NCBI RefSeq assembly: GCF_026162645.1
Contig: NZ_JAOTBE010000002.1
Span: 62,001 to 126,000, forward strand
Source: Paracoccus rhizosphaerae
GTDB lineage: Bacteria; Pseudomonadota; Alphaproteobacteria; Rhodobacterales; Rhodobacteraceae
DNA: 64,000 nucleotides
Reading direction: 5' to 3'
The notes under the pieces were generated by a model. The model saw only the letters and a program-made list of their open reading frames with translations. It searched no databases and was not told where the DNA came from. The stretch's first letter is position 1. Each line of letters opens with the position of its first letter. This document shows positions 9,970-19,026 of this stretch, one piece after another. The translations under genes were made by a program, and so were the position numbers.

Positions 9970-10935
9970 ATGACCGCGCCCAAGGATTTCAACGACCGGA
10001 TGCTGTCACTGGGCCTCGCCCGCGTCAGCGAGGCCGCAGCCCACGCCTCGGCCCGCCTGATCGGCCGCGGCGACGAGAAGGCCGCCGACCAGGCCGCCGT
10101 CAACGCCATGCGCGACCAGCTGAACATGCTGGACATCAAGGGCGTCGTCGTCATCGGCGAGGGCGAGCGCGATGAGGCGCCGATGCTGTTCATCGGCGAA
10201 GAGGTCGGCACCGGCGACGGCCCCGAAGTTGACATCGCGCTGGACCCGCTTGAAGGGACCACGCTGACCGCCAAGGACATGCCGAACGCGCTGACCGTCA
10301 TCGCCATGGCGCCGCGGGGGACGCTGCTGCACGCGCCAGACGTTTATATGGACAAGCTGGCGATCGGTCCGGGCTATCCGACCGACGTGATCAGCCTGGA
10401 CATGAGCCCGGCCGAGCGGGTCCATGCTTTGGCAAAGGCACGCGGCGTCAATCCCGGTGATATCACGGTGTGCATCCTGGAACGCCCTCGGCACGAGGAC
10501 ATGATCGCCGAGGTCCGCGAGACAGGCGCCGCGATCCGCCTGATCACCGACGGCGACGTGGCCGGCGTGATCCACACGGCCGAGGCCGAACTGACCGGCA
10601 TCGACATGTACATGGGATCGGGCGGTGCGCCCGAGGGCGTCCTGGCGGCGTCGGCGCTGAAATGCATGGGCGGCCAGATGTGGGGCCGGCTGCTGTTCCG
10701 CAACGACGACGAGAAGGGCCGCGCCCGCAAGGCCGGGATCACCGACCTGGATCGCATCTATTCCCGCGACGATCTGGTGACGGCCGACGTGATCTTCGCG
10801 GCGACCGGGGTCACCAACGGGTCGATCGTGGCCGGCGTCAAGCGCGAGCCCGGCTATCTGACGACCGAGACGATCCTGATGCGGTCCAAGACCGGATCGG
10901 TGCGGCGGATGATCTATCGCAATCCGATCAAGTGA
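9970..10935 (+). CDS. glpX: Class II fructose-1,6-bisphosphatase
   Basis: A 321-residue enzyme that hydrolyses fructose 1,6-bisphosphate to fructose 6-phosphate in gluconeogenesis. Family signatures: VVIGEGERDEAPML (metal-binding Glu/Asp), DIALDPLEGTTLTAKDMPNALTV and YMGSGGAPEGVLAASALKCMGG. Length is standard for GlpX (about 320-340). In Rhodobacterales glpX is often followed by recJ, as here. The gap to recJ holds a structured intergenic repeat. Confidence 0.96.
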   Translation: MTAPKDFNDRMLSLGLARVSEAAAHASARLIGRGDEKAADQAAVNAMRDQLNMLDIKGVVVIGEGERDEAPMLFIGEEVGTGDGPEVDIALDPLEGTTLTAKDMPNALTVIAMAPRGTLLHAPDVYMDKLAIGPGYPTDVISLDMSPAERVHALAKARGVNPGDITVCILERPRHEDMIAEVRETGAAIRLITDGDVAGVIHTAEAELTGIDMYMGSGGAPEGVLAASALKCMGGQMWGRLLFRNDDEKGRARKAGITDLDRIYSRDDLVTADVIFAATGVTNGSIVAGVKREPGYLTTETILMRSKTGSVRRMIYRNPIK

Positions 10936-10940
10936 GGTAT

Positions 10941-11005
10941 GGGGGGCGCTGCCCCCCGTCCCGTTCCGGGACTCCCCCTGGGGTACTTGGACAAAGAAGA
11001 AGAGG
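10941..11005 (+). repeat. Intergenic hairpin repeat forming the recJ leader
   Basis: Hairpin GGGGGG-CGCTG-CCCCCC (10941-10957), then GTCCC-GTTCC-GGGAC, then CCCCCTGGGGTACTTGG and ACAAAGAAGAAGAGG. The last AGAGG (11001-11005) lies four bases before the recJ GTG, so the repeat supplies its ribosome-binding site. The 3' half matches the minus-strand copy in front of fabG (42434-42464) over a long near-identical run. Confidence 0.75.
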
Positions 11006-11009
11006 CAGA

Positions 11010-12746
11010 GTGGCGTTTCTGGGAATCGACAGCTCGCTGACGGGGCGGCGCTGGATCGGCCCGGATGCGGCGCTCGAGCGGCGGGCCGAGGGCCTGGCGC
11101 AGCAGGCGGCGCTGCCGCTGCCGGTCGCGCGGGTACTGGCCGAGCGCGCGGTGGAGCCGGCCGAGGCGGCAGGCTTCCTGACGCCCAGGCTGCGCGACCT
11201 GCTGCCGGACCCGCTGCTGCTGCGCGACATGGGCGCGGCGGCAGAGCGCTTGGTCCAGGCGGCCGTTGCGGGGCAGCGGATCGCGATCTTTGCCGATTAT
11301 GACGTCGATGGTGGTTCCTCGGCCGCGCTGCTGATCGACTGGCTGCACCAGATGGGTCGGCAGGCGACGCTTTATATCCCGGATCGCATCGACGAGGGCT
11401 ATGGGCCGAATGTTCCTGCGATGGAGGCGCTGGCCCAAGGCCACGACCTGATCGTCTGCGTCGATTGCGGCACGCTGAGCCATGATGCGCTGGCCGCCGC
11501 CCAGGGGTGTGACGTCGTCGTGCTGGACCACCATCTGGGCGGCGAGACGCTGCCGCCGGCGCTGGCCGTCGTGAATCCGAACCGCGCTGACGAGGACGGC
11601 AGCCTGGGCCACCTGTGCGCGGCCGGGGTGGTCTTCCTGACACTGGTGCAGGCCGGGCGGCTGTTGCGGGCCAGGGGGCTGCCGGAACCCGACCTGATGG
11701 CGATGATGGACCTGGTGGCGCTGGCGACCGTCGCCGATGTGGCACCGCTGGTCGGTGTGAACCGCGCCTTCGTTCGGCAGGGGCTGGCGGTGATGGCGCG
11801 GCGGCAGCGTATAGGCCTGGTTGCGCTGTCGGATGTCGCGCGGCTGGACGGGCCGCCGGCCGCCTTTCACCTGGGCTTCCTGCTGGGCCCGCGGATCAAC
11901 GCTGGCGGGCGCGTCGGGCGGGCCGACCTGGGCGCGCTTTGCCTGTCTTGCCGCGATCCGCACCAGGCCGCGGATCTGGCCCGGCAGCTGGACGACCTGA
12001 ACCGCGACCGCCGCGCCATCGAGGCTGCCGTGCGGCTGGAGGCCTTGGCGCAGGTCGAGGCACGTGGAAGCGCCCAGCTGTCATGGGCAGCCGGCGCCGG
12101 CTGGCATCCCGGCGTCGTCGGCATCGTCGCCGCCCGCGTGAAAGAGGCGACGGACCTGCCGTCGGTCGTCATCGGGGTCGAAGGCGGCATCGGAAAGGGC
12201 AGCGCCCGTTCGGTTCCGGGTGTCGACTTGGGCCGCGCCATTCAGCGGCTGGCGCGCGAGGGGCTGCTCCTGAAGGGCGGCGGTCACGAAATGGCCGCCG
12301 GGCTGACCGTCGAGGAGGCGAAAATCGCCCCCGCGATGGAGCGTCTGGCCGAGCTGATCGGCCGCGACCTGGCCGGACGCAGCGCAACGCGCGACCTGCG
12401 CATCTCGGGGCTGCTGGAAGGGTCGGGCGCCACGCCGCAGATGTACCGGATGCTGGAGGATGCGGGCCCCTATGGACAGGCCGCCCCTGCCCCACGCTTT
12501 GCCTTTGCCGACCAGCTGATCGACAGCGCGGCCACGATGGGCGACCGGCACCTGCGCCTGTCCTTCCGCAGCCCCGGCGCGCCGGCGCTGGAGGCCGTGG
12601 CCTGGGGCGCCATGGATGGACCTCTGGGACCGGGCCTGATCGGCGCGAAGGGGCGGCGTTTCCACCTGGCCGGCAAGCTGGAGCTGTCCACTTGGGGCGG
12701 GCGCGAACGCCTGCGCCTGCGCCTGGACGACGCCGCAGCGGTCTGA
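11010..12746 (+). CDS. recJ: Single-stranded-DNA-specific exonuclease RecJ
   Basis: A 578-residue 5'-3' ssDNA exonuclease of the DHH superfamily used in recombination and mismatch repair. Motifs: IFADYDVDGGSSAALL (metal site), CVDCGT, VVLDHHLGGE (DHH), and the DHHA1 region KGGGHEMAAGLTVE; a C-terminal OB-like segment follows (STWGGRERLRLRLDD). The start is GTG 11010, preceded by AGAGG; the frame stays open upstream through glpX but without family similarity. Length matches alphaproteobacterial RecJ. Confidence 0.93.
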   Translation: MAFLGIDSSLTGRRWIGPDAALERRAEGLAQQAALPLPVARVLAERAVEPAEAAGFLTPRLRDLLPDPLLLRDMGAAAERLVQAAVAGQRIAIFADYDVDGGSSAALLIDWLHQMGRQATLYIPDRIDEGYGPNVPAMEALAQGHDLIVCVDCGTLSHDALAAAQGCDVVVLDHHLGGETLPPALAVVNPNRADEDGSLGHLCAAGVVFLTLVQAGRLLRARGLPEPDLMAMMDLVALATVADVAPLVGVNRAFVRQGLAVMARRQRIGLVALSDVARLDGPPAAFHLGFLLGPRINAGGRVGRADLGALCLSCRDPHQAADLARQLDDLNRDRRAIEAAVRLEALAQVEARGSAQLSWAAGAGWHPGVVGIVAARVKEATDLPSVVIGVEGGIGKGSARSVPGVDLGRAIQRLAREGLLLKGGGHEMAAGLTVEEAKIAPAMERLAELIGRDLAGRSATRDLRISGLLEGSGATPQMYRMLEDAGPYGQAAPAPRFAFADQLIDSAATMGDRHLRLSFRSPGAPALEAVAWGAMDGPLGPGLIGAKGRRFHLAGKLELSTWGGRERLRLRLDDAAAV

Positions 12747-12757
12747 CGCAACCCGCG

Positions 12758-12770
12758 CCCCCTGCGGGGG
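12758..12770 (+). terminator. Short GC hairpin after recJ
   Basis: CCCCC-TGC-GGGGG followed by GTTCTGG, 11 bases after the recJ stop. The small loop and absent T-run make termination uncertain. Confidence 0.35.
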
Positions 12771-12822
12771 GTTCTGGTCAGTGCCCGAAGCGGCCGCTAA
12801 CCTGACCATCAAGGAGGACCCG

Positions 12823-13515
12823 ATGAACCTGACCTGGCTTGGCCATTCCGGCTTCCGGCTGGAAATCGAAAACGCCGTGATCCTGATCGACCCCTGGATG
12901 ACGGGCAACCCCGCCTTCCCTGACGGCGCGCGTGAGGATGCGATCAAGGGTGCGACGCACATCCTTCTGACCCATGGACATGGCGACCACAGCGGCGACA
13001 CGCTCTCGATCGCCAAGGAGCTGAATATCCCGGTCGTCGGCATCTTCGACCTGATCAGTTTCTGGCAGGAATCTGAAGGCATCGAGGGCACGGGCTTCAA
13101 CAAGGGCGGCACGGTCGATCTGGGCGGCGCGCAGGTGACGATGGTCAATGCCTCGCACTCCAGTTCGATCAACGGACCTCAGGGGCCGATCTATGCGGGC
13201 CACGAATCGGGTTACATGATCGCTGGCGAGGGGCGGGTAATCTACGTCTCGGGCGACACCGACATCATGGCGGACATGGAGTGGATGGGCGACCTGCACA
13301 AGCCGGACATCGGAATCCTGTGTGCGGGCGGCCACTTCACCATGGACATGACCCGCGCGGCCTACGCGGCCAGGCGCTATTTCAACTTCAAGACCGTCAT
13401 TCCCTGCCACTACAAGACCTTCCCCGCGCTGGAACAGGATGCGGGTGCACTGGCCGCCGGCCTGCCGGGCGTTCAGGTCATCGAACCCAAAATCATGAAG
13501 GCCATCGCACTGTGA
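12823..13515 (+). CDS. UPF0173 metal-dependent hydrolase (beta-lactamase fold)
   Basis: A 230-residue metallo-beta-lactamase-fold protein. The metal motif is LLTHGHGDHSGD; other ligands fit HSSS, SGDTDIMADMEW and CHYKTF. The start is ATG 12823, with AGGAGG nine bases upstream; MNLTWLGHSGFRLE is the usual N-terminus of the UPF0173/UlaG-like group. The true substrate is unknown. Its stop overlaps the GTG of the following aminopeptidase gene, so the two are probably translated together. Confidence 0.9.
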   Translation: MNLTWLGHSGFRLEIENAVILIDPWMTGNPAFPDGAREDAIKGATHILLTHGHGDHSGDTLSIAKELNIPVVGIFDLISFWQESEGIEGTGFNKGGTVDLGGAQVTMVNASHSSSINGPQGPIYAGHESGYMIAGEGRVIYVSGDTDIMADMEWMGDLHKPDIGILCAGGHFTMDMTRAAYAARRYFNFKTVIPCHYKTFPALEQDAGALAAGLPGVQVIEPKIMKAIAL

Positions 13516-15311
13516 GCTTCCAGACCTTCGAAGACCCCGCCGGCGGCGGCGACCACGCGGCCCGGCTTCAGGCCCTGAGGGACGTGATGCGCGATCAGGA
13601 TCTCTCGGCCATCATCGTGCCCCGCGCCGACGTCCACCAAGGCGAATATGTGGCCGAGGCAGACGCAAGACTGGCGTGGCTCACCGGCTTCACCGGCAGC
13701 GCGGGCTTTGCCATCGCGACGCTGGACCGCGCCGGCGTGTTCGTGGACGGCCGCTATCGGGTGCAGGTCCGCGGCCAGATCGACCTGCGCCACTTCACCC
13801 CCGTCGACTGGCCCGAGACGCGCCCGTCGGGCTGGCTGCGAGAGGCGCTGCCGCAGGGCGGGCGCGTCGGTTTCGATCCGTGGCTGCACACGCGGCGAGA
13901 GATCGAGACCATGGAGACCGCCCTGCAAGGCAGCTCGATCGCGCTGATCGCGTTGGAGGGCAACCCGGTCGATGCCATCTGGCCGGATCGCCCCGCCCCC
14001 CCGGTCGGAGCCGCGCGCATCCATCCGACCGAGCTTGCCGGGGAAACCTCTGCCCAGAAACGGTCCTGGCTGGCTGCCGAACTGAAGGCGGCGGGCCAGG
14101 CGGCGGCGCTGCTGACCCTGCCGGATTCGATCTCGTGGCTTCTGAACATCCGGGGCAGCGACCTGCCCAAGAACCCGGTGGTCCAGTCCTTCGCTGTGCT
14201 GTCGGACAGCGGCCACCTGGCGCTGTTCGCCGACTCCGCCAAGTTCGACGACGACCTGCGTGCCCATCTCGGCAACGAGGTCAGCATCCTGCCGCACGAT
14301 GCGCTCTCAGCCGCGCTAATCGACCTGGAAGGTCCGGTCCGCCTGGATCCGGGCAGTGCACCGGAAGCGGCGTTCCGCATCTTGGACGACGCCGGCACCG
14401 ATGTTATGCGCGGACCCGACCCCGCGATTCTGCCCAAGGCGCGGAAGAACGCGGCCGAACTTGCCGGCATGCGCGCCGCCCATCACCGTGACGGGATCGC
14501 GATGGTGCGGCTGCTGGCTTGGCTGGACGCGCAGGACCCGGCCTCTCTGACCGAGATCGACGTCGTCCGCCGTCTTGAGGATCTGCGCCGGGACGCCGGT
14601 ATCCTCGACATCAGCTTCGACACGATCATGGGCGCGGGACCGAACGGCGCCATCGTCCATTATCGCGTCACCGAGATGACGAACCGCCGCCTGTCGGGCG
14701 GAGAGCTTCTGCTGATCGATTCCGGCGGGCAGTATGCCGACGGCACGACCGACATCACCCGCACGGTGGCGCTCGGCCAGGTCAGGCCCGATGCCGTCCA
14801 GCCATTCACCGCCGTCCTGCGCGGGATGATCGCCCTCAGTCGGGCCAAGTTTCCAAAGGGCGTCGCCGGCGCGCATCTGGACGCGCTGGCGCGGCAGTTC
14901 CTGTGGCAGCAGGGGCTCGACTTCGACCACGGCACCGGCCACGGCGTGGGCGCGGCGCTCTGCGTTCACGAAGGCCCAGTGCGGATCAGCCGCGCCAGCG
15001 ACATGGCGCTCGAATCGGGGATGATCCTCTCGAACGAGCCCGGGTATTACCGCGAGGGCAGCTTCGGCATCCGGATCGAGAACCTGATCGTCGTCGCAGA
15101 GGCTGACGCAGAGCCCGGCCGCCAGATGCTGGGCTTCCAGACGCTGACGCTCTGCCCCATCGACCGCCGCCTGATCGATCGCGCCGCCTTCTCCGCGAAT
15201 GAGGTGGCCTGGCTCGACGACTATCACGCCTGGGTGCGGCAGGAACTGCGCGATCACCTGGACCCAGCCGAACAGGCTTGGCTCGACGCCGCGACCGCTC
15301 CCTTGGCGTAA
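13512..15311 (+). CDS. Xaa-Pro aminopeptidase (M24B family)
   Basis: A 599-residue aminopeptidase P-type enzyme, the long three-domain form: two N-terminal creatinase-like domains (about 1-300) and the pita-bread catalytic domain. Metal ligands are in LLIDSGGQYADGTTDITRT (two Asp), the His of GTGHGVGAALCVHEGP, SNEPGYY (Glu) and GIRIENL (Glu). It removes N-terminal residues before proline. The GTG at 13512 overlaps the preceding stop (GTGA). The frame continues open far upstream, but that part is the shifted frame of the UPF0173 gene. Confidence 0.92.
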   Translation: MSFQTFEDPAGGGDHAARLQALRDVMRDQDLSAIIVPRADVHQGEYVAEADARLAWLTGFTGSAGFAIATLDRAGVFVDGRYRVQVRGQIDLRHFTPVDWPETRPSGWLREALPQGGRVGFDPWLHTRREIETMETALQGSSIALIALEGNPVDAIWPDRPAPPVGAARIHPTELAGETSAQKRSWLAAELKAAGQAAALLTLPDSISWLLNIRGSDLPKNPVVQSFAVLSDSGHLALFADSAKFDDDLRAHLGNEVSILPHDALSAALIDLEGPVRLDPGSAPEAAFRILDDAGTDVMRGPDPAILPKARKNAAELAGMRAAHHRDGIAMVRLLAWLDAQDPASLTEIDVVRRLEDLRRDAGILDISFDTIMGAGPNGAIVHYRVTEMTNRRLSGGELLLIDSGGQYADGTTDITRTVALGQVRPDAVQPFTAVLRGMIALSRAKFPKGVAGAHLDALARQFLWQQGLDFDHGTGHGVGAALCVHEGPVRISRASDMALESGMILSNEPGYYREGSFGIRIENLIVVAEADAEPGRQMLGFQTLTLCPIDRRLIDRAAFSANEVAWLDDYHAWVRQELRDHLDPAEQAWLDAATAPLA

Positions 15312-15337
15312 GGTTCCGCGCGCCGACCGGGGGGCGC

Positions 15338-15374
15338 GGGGGGCGAGCAGCCCCCCGCCGTCGCGGGACGCAAT
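15338..15374 (+). repeat. Convergent-end hairpin repeat, copy 1
   Basis: GGGGGG-CGAGCAG-CCCCCC followed by GCCGTCGCGGGACGCAAT. The same CCCCCCGCCGTCGCGGGACG tail recurs at 29164-29202 between uspA and queE. Both copies lie between convergent genes, here aminopeptidase P and the SDR, and may act as two-way terminators. Confidence 0.6.
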
Positions 15375-15387
15375 TCCAAGTGTCGGG

Positions 15388-16053
15388 TCAGAGACTGTCC
15401 AGAATCCGCGCCGCCTCGTCCCGGCAGGGTGTCAATGCGCCGCGATCCTCGCCCGGATAGAACCTGGCGCGAACCGCCGTCGGCATCGGCGCCGGCGCGT
15501 CGATGACAACCCGTGGTCCTGTCTGCACCGTCTCGGCCTGCCAGCTGCGGGCCAGTGCAATCTGCGCGGCCTTGGTGGCGCCATAGGCCCCGAAGAACTT
15601 TTGCCCGCCGCGCGCATCGTCGAAGAACAGGGCCGTGCCGTTGCCCAGACGCAGCAAAGGCTCCAGCAGGGCGATCAGTCCGCGCGTGACCTCGACATTC
15701 GTCAGCATCGACTTGGACCAGTCGCGTCCTTCGATCTGCGGCGCCGGGGCCAGCGGCGCGGCATGGACCGCGCAATGCGCCCAAAGGGCAAGCCCGCCCC
15801 AGCGAGCATGGATCGCCTGCACCATCTGCTGCATCGCGGCCGGATCGGTCACATCCATCGGTGCCAGAGTGGCCTGCCCGCCATCGGCCCGGATCCTGTC
15901 ATCCAGCTCTTCCAGCGCGCCGACCGTGCGGGCCACCGCCATCACGTGAGAACCCCGCCGCGCAAGCCCTTCGGCCAGCGCCGCTCCCAGCCCTCGGGAA
16001 GCCCCTGTCACCAGCGCCAGCCGCGGCGCCCCTGCCTGATCTTGGTCATTCAT
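15388..16053 (-). CDS. SDR-family protein lacking the usual catalytic serine
   Basis: A 221-residue short-chain dehydrogenase fold: nucleotide motif TGASRGLGAALAEG (13-mer region near the N-terminus), DVTDPAAM, and YGATKAAQIA (Tyr-x3-Lys). Two expected elements are altered: the NNAG-type strand reads ALWAHCAVH, and the position 13 residues before the Tyr, normally Ser, is Phe within ALFFDDARGGQ. The cofactor site thus looks usable, while the active site is not canonical. Substrate unknown. It may be a non-catalytic or divergent member. Convergent with aminopeptidase P. Confidence 0.8.
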   Translation of the reverse strand: MNDQDQAGAPRLALVTGASRGLGAALAEGLARRGSHVMAVARTVGALEELDDRIRADGGQATLAPMDVTDPAAMQQMVQAIHARWGGLALWAHCAVHAAPLAPAPQIEGRDWSKSMLTNVEVTRGLIALLEPLLRLGNGTALFFDDARGGQKFFGAYGATKAAQIALARSWQAETVQTGPRVVIDAPAPMPTAVRARFYPGEDRGALTPCRDEAARILDSL

Positions 16054-16118
16054 ACCGGCTCACTTGCCACCGTGCCGCCCGCCTTGCAAGTGCCGTTCCG
16101 TGGCACACGGACAGGCAA

Positions 16119-16148
16119 AAGCCCTGCCACCGTCAGGCGGCAGGGCTT
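16119..16148 (-). terminator. Intrinsic terminator of gltA
   Basis: On the minus strand AAGCCCTGCC, a 10-base loop, GGCAGGGCTT, then TTGCC. The 10-bp stem starts 19 bases after the gltA stop and ends in a T-run: a standard intrinsic terminator. Confidence 0.8.
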
Positions 16149-16166
16149 CATGTCGTGGCCCTTCGA

Positions 16167-17456
16167 TCAGCGGTTGCTCACGTCCACATAGTCGCGCTTG
16201 TCGCTGCCCACATAAAGCTGGCGCGGGCGGCCGATCTTGTTCTGCGGATCGCCGATCATTTCTTTCCACTGGGCGATCCAGCCCACCGTACGCGACAGCG
16301 CGAAGATCGGCGTGAACATCGAGGTGGGGAAGCCCATCGCCTCGAGGATGATGCCCGAATAGAAGTCGACGTTCGGATAGAGCTTCTTCGACACGAAGTA
16401 CTCGTCCTCCAGCGCGATCCGCTCCAGCTCCTTGGCGACCTGCAGGGTCGGGTTGTCGGCCACGCCCAGAAGGTCCAGAACCTCGTCCGCCGATTCCTTC
16501 ATGACCTTCGCCCGCGGGTCGAAGTTCTTGTAGACGCGGTGACCAAAGCCCATCAGGCGGAACGGATCATCCTTGTCCTTGGCGCGGGCGATGAATTCCG
16601 GGATGCGGTCCACAGTGCCGATCTGGCGCAGCATCTCCAGGCAGGCCTGGTTGGCGCCGCCATGTGCGGGACCCCAGAGGCAGGCGATGCCCGCCGCGAT
16701 GCAGGCGAACGGGTTCGCCCCCGACGATCCGGCCAGACGCACCGTCGAGGTCGAGGCGTTCTGTTCGTGATCCGCATGCAGCGTGAAGATGCGGTCCATG
16801 GCGCGGGCCAGAGCCGGATCGACATTGTATTTCTCGGCCGGGACCGAAAAGCACATGTTGAGGAAGTTCGACGCGTAATCCAGCTCGTTCTGCGGATAAA
16901 CGAAGGGCTGGCCGATCGAATACTTGTAAGCCATCGCGGCAATGGTCGGCAGTTTGGCGATCAGCCGGATTGAGGCGACCTCGCGCTGCCAGGGATCGCT
17001 GATGTCGGTGCTGTCGTGATAGAAGGCCGACATGGCCCCCACGACGCCCACCATCGTTGCCATCGGATGCGCGTCACGGCGGAAGCCGCGGAAGAAGTTG
17101 TGCATCTGCTCGTGCACCATCGTGTGGCGCGTGATGCGGCTTTGGAAATCCGCCATCTGCTCGGCCGTCGGCAGTTCGCCGTAGAGCAGCAGGAAGCACA
17201 CTTCCAGATAGTTCGACTTGGCGGCTAGCTGCTCGATCGGATAGCCGCGATACCACAGCTCTCCCTTGTCACCGTCGATATAGGTGATCGTCGAATCGCA
17301 GCTGGCGGTCGAGGTGAAGCCAGGGTCATAGGTGAACACATCCGCCTGACCATAGAGCTTGCGGATATCCAGAACCTCGGGTCCCTGGGTCGGGCTGAGG
17401 ATCGGCAGGTCGAATTCCCGTTCGTCGATTCGCAGTTTGGCTGTCTTGTCCGCCAT
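16167..17456 (-). CDS. gltA: Citrate synthase (type II)
   Basis: A 429-residue enzyme condensing acetyl-CoA and oxaloacetate to citrate at entry to the TCA cycle. Signatures: the N-terminal strand domain, [19 protein letters not shown] (catalytic His region), PAHGGANQA (His) and the citrate synthase signature [14 protein letters not shown], with Asp in the later PNVDFYSG. Length equals the hexameric, NADH-sensitive type II family of Gram-negative bacteria. It is 69 bases downstream of gltX on the same strand. Confidence 0.97.
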   Translation of the reverse strand: MADKTAKLRIDEREFDLPILSPTQGPEVLDIRKLYGQADVFTYDPGFTSTASCDSTITYIDGDKGELWYRGYPIEQLAAKSNYLEVCFLLLYGELPTAEQMADFQSRITRHTMVHEQMHNFFRGFRRDAHPMATMVGVVGAMSAFYHDSTDISDPWQREVASIRLIAKLPTIAAMAYKYSIGQPFVYPQNELDYASNFLNMCFSVPAEKYNVDPALARAMDRIFTLHADHEQNASTSTVRLAGSSGANPFACIAAGIACLWGPAHGGANQACLEMLRQIGTVDRIPEFIARAKDKDDPFRLMGFGHRVYKNFDPRAKVMKESADEVLDLLGVADNPTLQVAKELERIALEDEYFVSKKLYPNVDFYSGIILEAMGFPTSMFTPIFALSRTVGWIAQWKEMIGDPQNKIGRPRQLYVGSDKRDYVDVSNR

Positions 17457-17525
17457 CCTGTGCGTCCTTTCCGGCTAGGCCTGGCCCTTCGCACGCTGAA
17501 GGGACCGGGCACGTTGCGACAGGCT

Positions 17526-18920
17526 TCAGCCTGCCAAATCGGTCTGGTCCTGAAGCCGGGCCAGCGTTTCGTCGCGGCCAAGCGCAGTCATCATGTCGAA
17601 TACACTGGGGGTCGCGCTGGTCCCTGCCAAGGCTGCCCGAAGGGGGCCCGCGATCTTGCCAAGCCCCACGCCGTTTTCATCGGCAACCCGCTTGGCCGCG
17701 CCCTCCAGATCGTCACGCGTCCAGCTAGCATTCTGCACTGCGGCAGTCAATGATTTCAGCATACCACGGGATACCGCATCCAGGGACTTGGTCGCCTTTT
17801 CATCGATTTGCAGCGGCCGTTCGACCACCGCGAAGCGTGCCTGATCCAGCAGCGCAGGCAGGGTCTTGGCCTTGTCCTTCAGCGCCCCCATCGCGCCCAT
17901 GATCCGGTCTCGCTGGACTCCCGTCAGGGGTGCGCCGCCCGTTTCCGCGACGTAGTCCTGCAGCGCGGCCATGACGGCATCGTCGCTCATCGTGCCCAGG
18001 TGATGGCCGCTGACATGCTCCAGCTTCTTGAAGTCTAGCCGCGCCGGCGCCCGGCCGATGCCTGACAGATCGAACCACTCGCAGGCCTGCGCGTCGTCGA
18101 ACAGCTCGTCGTCGCCATGGCTCCAGCCAAGCCGCGCCAGATAGTTGCGCATCGCCGCCGGCGGATAGCCGAGCGCTGCAAATTCGTGCAGGCCCACCGC
18201 CCCGTGGCGCTTGGACAGCTTCTTGCCGTCCTCCCCGTGGATCAGCGGGATATGGGCGAAGACCGGACGATCCCAGCCCATCGCGTCATAGATCTGGATC
18301 TGCCGCGCGGTGTTCGTCAGGTGATCGTCGCCGCGGATCACATGCGTCACGCCCATGTCGTGATCGTCCACCACCACGGCCAACATGTAGGTGGGCGTCC
18401 CGTCGCTACGCAACAGGACCATGTCGTCCAGCTGGTCGTTGGCAACGCGCACCTCCCCCTGCACCTGGTCGTCGATCACCGTCTCGCCGGTGCGCGGCGC
18501 CTTCAGGCGGATCGCGAAGGGTGCGTCGGGCAGGTCAGTGGCATCACGCCACGGGCTGACGAAGGGCTGGCGCGGGTGCTGCTCGCGCCAGGCGGCGATT
18601 TCGTCGGTCGTGGAGAAGCACTTGTAGGCGCTGCCGTTCGCCAGCATCTGGCGGGCGACCTCCGCGTGGCGGTCCTTGCGGGCGAACTGGCTGACGGGCT
18701 CTCCGTCCCAGTCCAGGCCCAGCCAGGTCAGGCCCTTGAGGATCGCCTCGGTCGCCTCGGGGGTGGAGCGGGCGCGGTCGGTATCCTCGATCCGCAGCAG
18801 GAACCTGCCGCCACGGCCCCGCGCGAACAACCAGTTGAACAGCGCCGTCCGCGCGCCCCCCACATGCAGGTAGCCGGTCGGAGAGGGGGCGAAGCGGGTA
18901 ACGACGGGGATCTGGGACAT
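17526..18920 (-). CDS. gltX: Glutamate--tRNA ligase
   Basis: A 464-residue class I synthetase. The start is ATG 18920 ([10 protein letters not shown]); an upstream extension of the frame has no family similarity. [13 protein letters not shown] carries the HIGH-type motif and [12 protein letters not shown] the KMSKS-type motif. The C-terminal half is the all-helical anticodon-binding domain. Alphaproteobacteria often have two GluRS copies, so the discriminating or non-discriminating role cannot be settled here. Divergent from comEC over 106 bases. Confidence 0.94.
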   Translation of the reverse strand: MSQIPVVTRFAPSPTGYLHVGGARTALFNWLFARGRGGRFLLRIEDTDRARSTPEATEAILKGLTWLGLDWDGEPVSQFARKDRHAEVARQMLANGSAYKCFSTTDEIAAWREQHPRQPFVSPWRDATDLPDAPFAIRLKAPRTGETVIDDQVQGEVRVANDQLDDMVLLRSDGTPTYMLAVVVDDHDMGVTHVIRGDDHLTNTARQIQIYDAMGWDRPVFAHIPLIHGEDGKKLSKRHGAVGLHEFAALGYPPAAMRNYLARLGWSHGDDELFDDAQACEWFDLSGIGRAPARLDFKKLEHVSGHHLGTMSDDAVMAALQDYVAETGGAPLTGVQRDRIMGAMGALKDKAKTLPALLDQARFAVVERPLQIDEKATKSLDAVSRGMLKSLTAAVQNASWTRDDLEGAAKRVADENGVGLGKIAGPLRAALAGTSATPSVFDMMTALGRDETLARLQDQTDLAG

Positions 18921-18954
18921 GAGGGCCTTCGGCAGATACGGATCCTGGCAGGCA

Positions 18955-18970
18955 TTAACGGTTCGGTAAC
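18955..18970. promoter_or_regulatory. CtrA-like binding site between gltX and comEC
   Basis: TTAA-CGGTTCG-GTAAC matches the CtrA consensus TTAA-N7-TTAAC with one mismatch in the second half. It lies 57 bases upstream of the comEC ATG and 35 bases upstream of gltX. In Rhodobacterales, CtrA controls gene-transfer-agent recipient functions including comEC, which makes the match worth testing; a single degenerate site can occur by chance. Confidence 0.4.
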
Positions 18971-19026
18971 CATCGCCATGCCAATCTTGTGCCTTGTGAT
19001 AATCAACGGCCTTGGAAAGGACAAGG

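Noticed and set aside
10470-11009. Upstream extension of the recJ frame through glpX
   Set aside because: The extended part is the shifted frame of glpX. RecJ similarity starts after GTG 11010, which has a ribosome-binding site.
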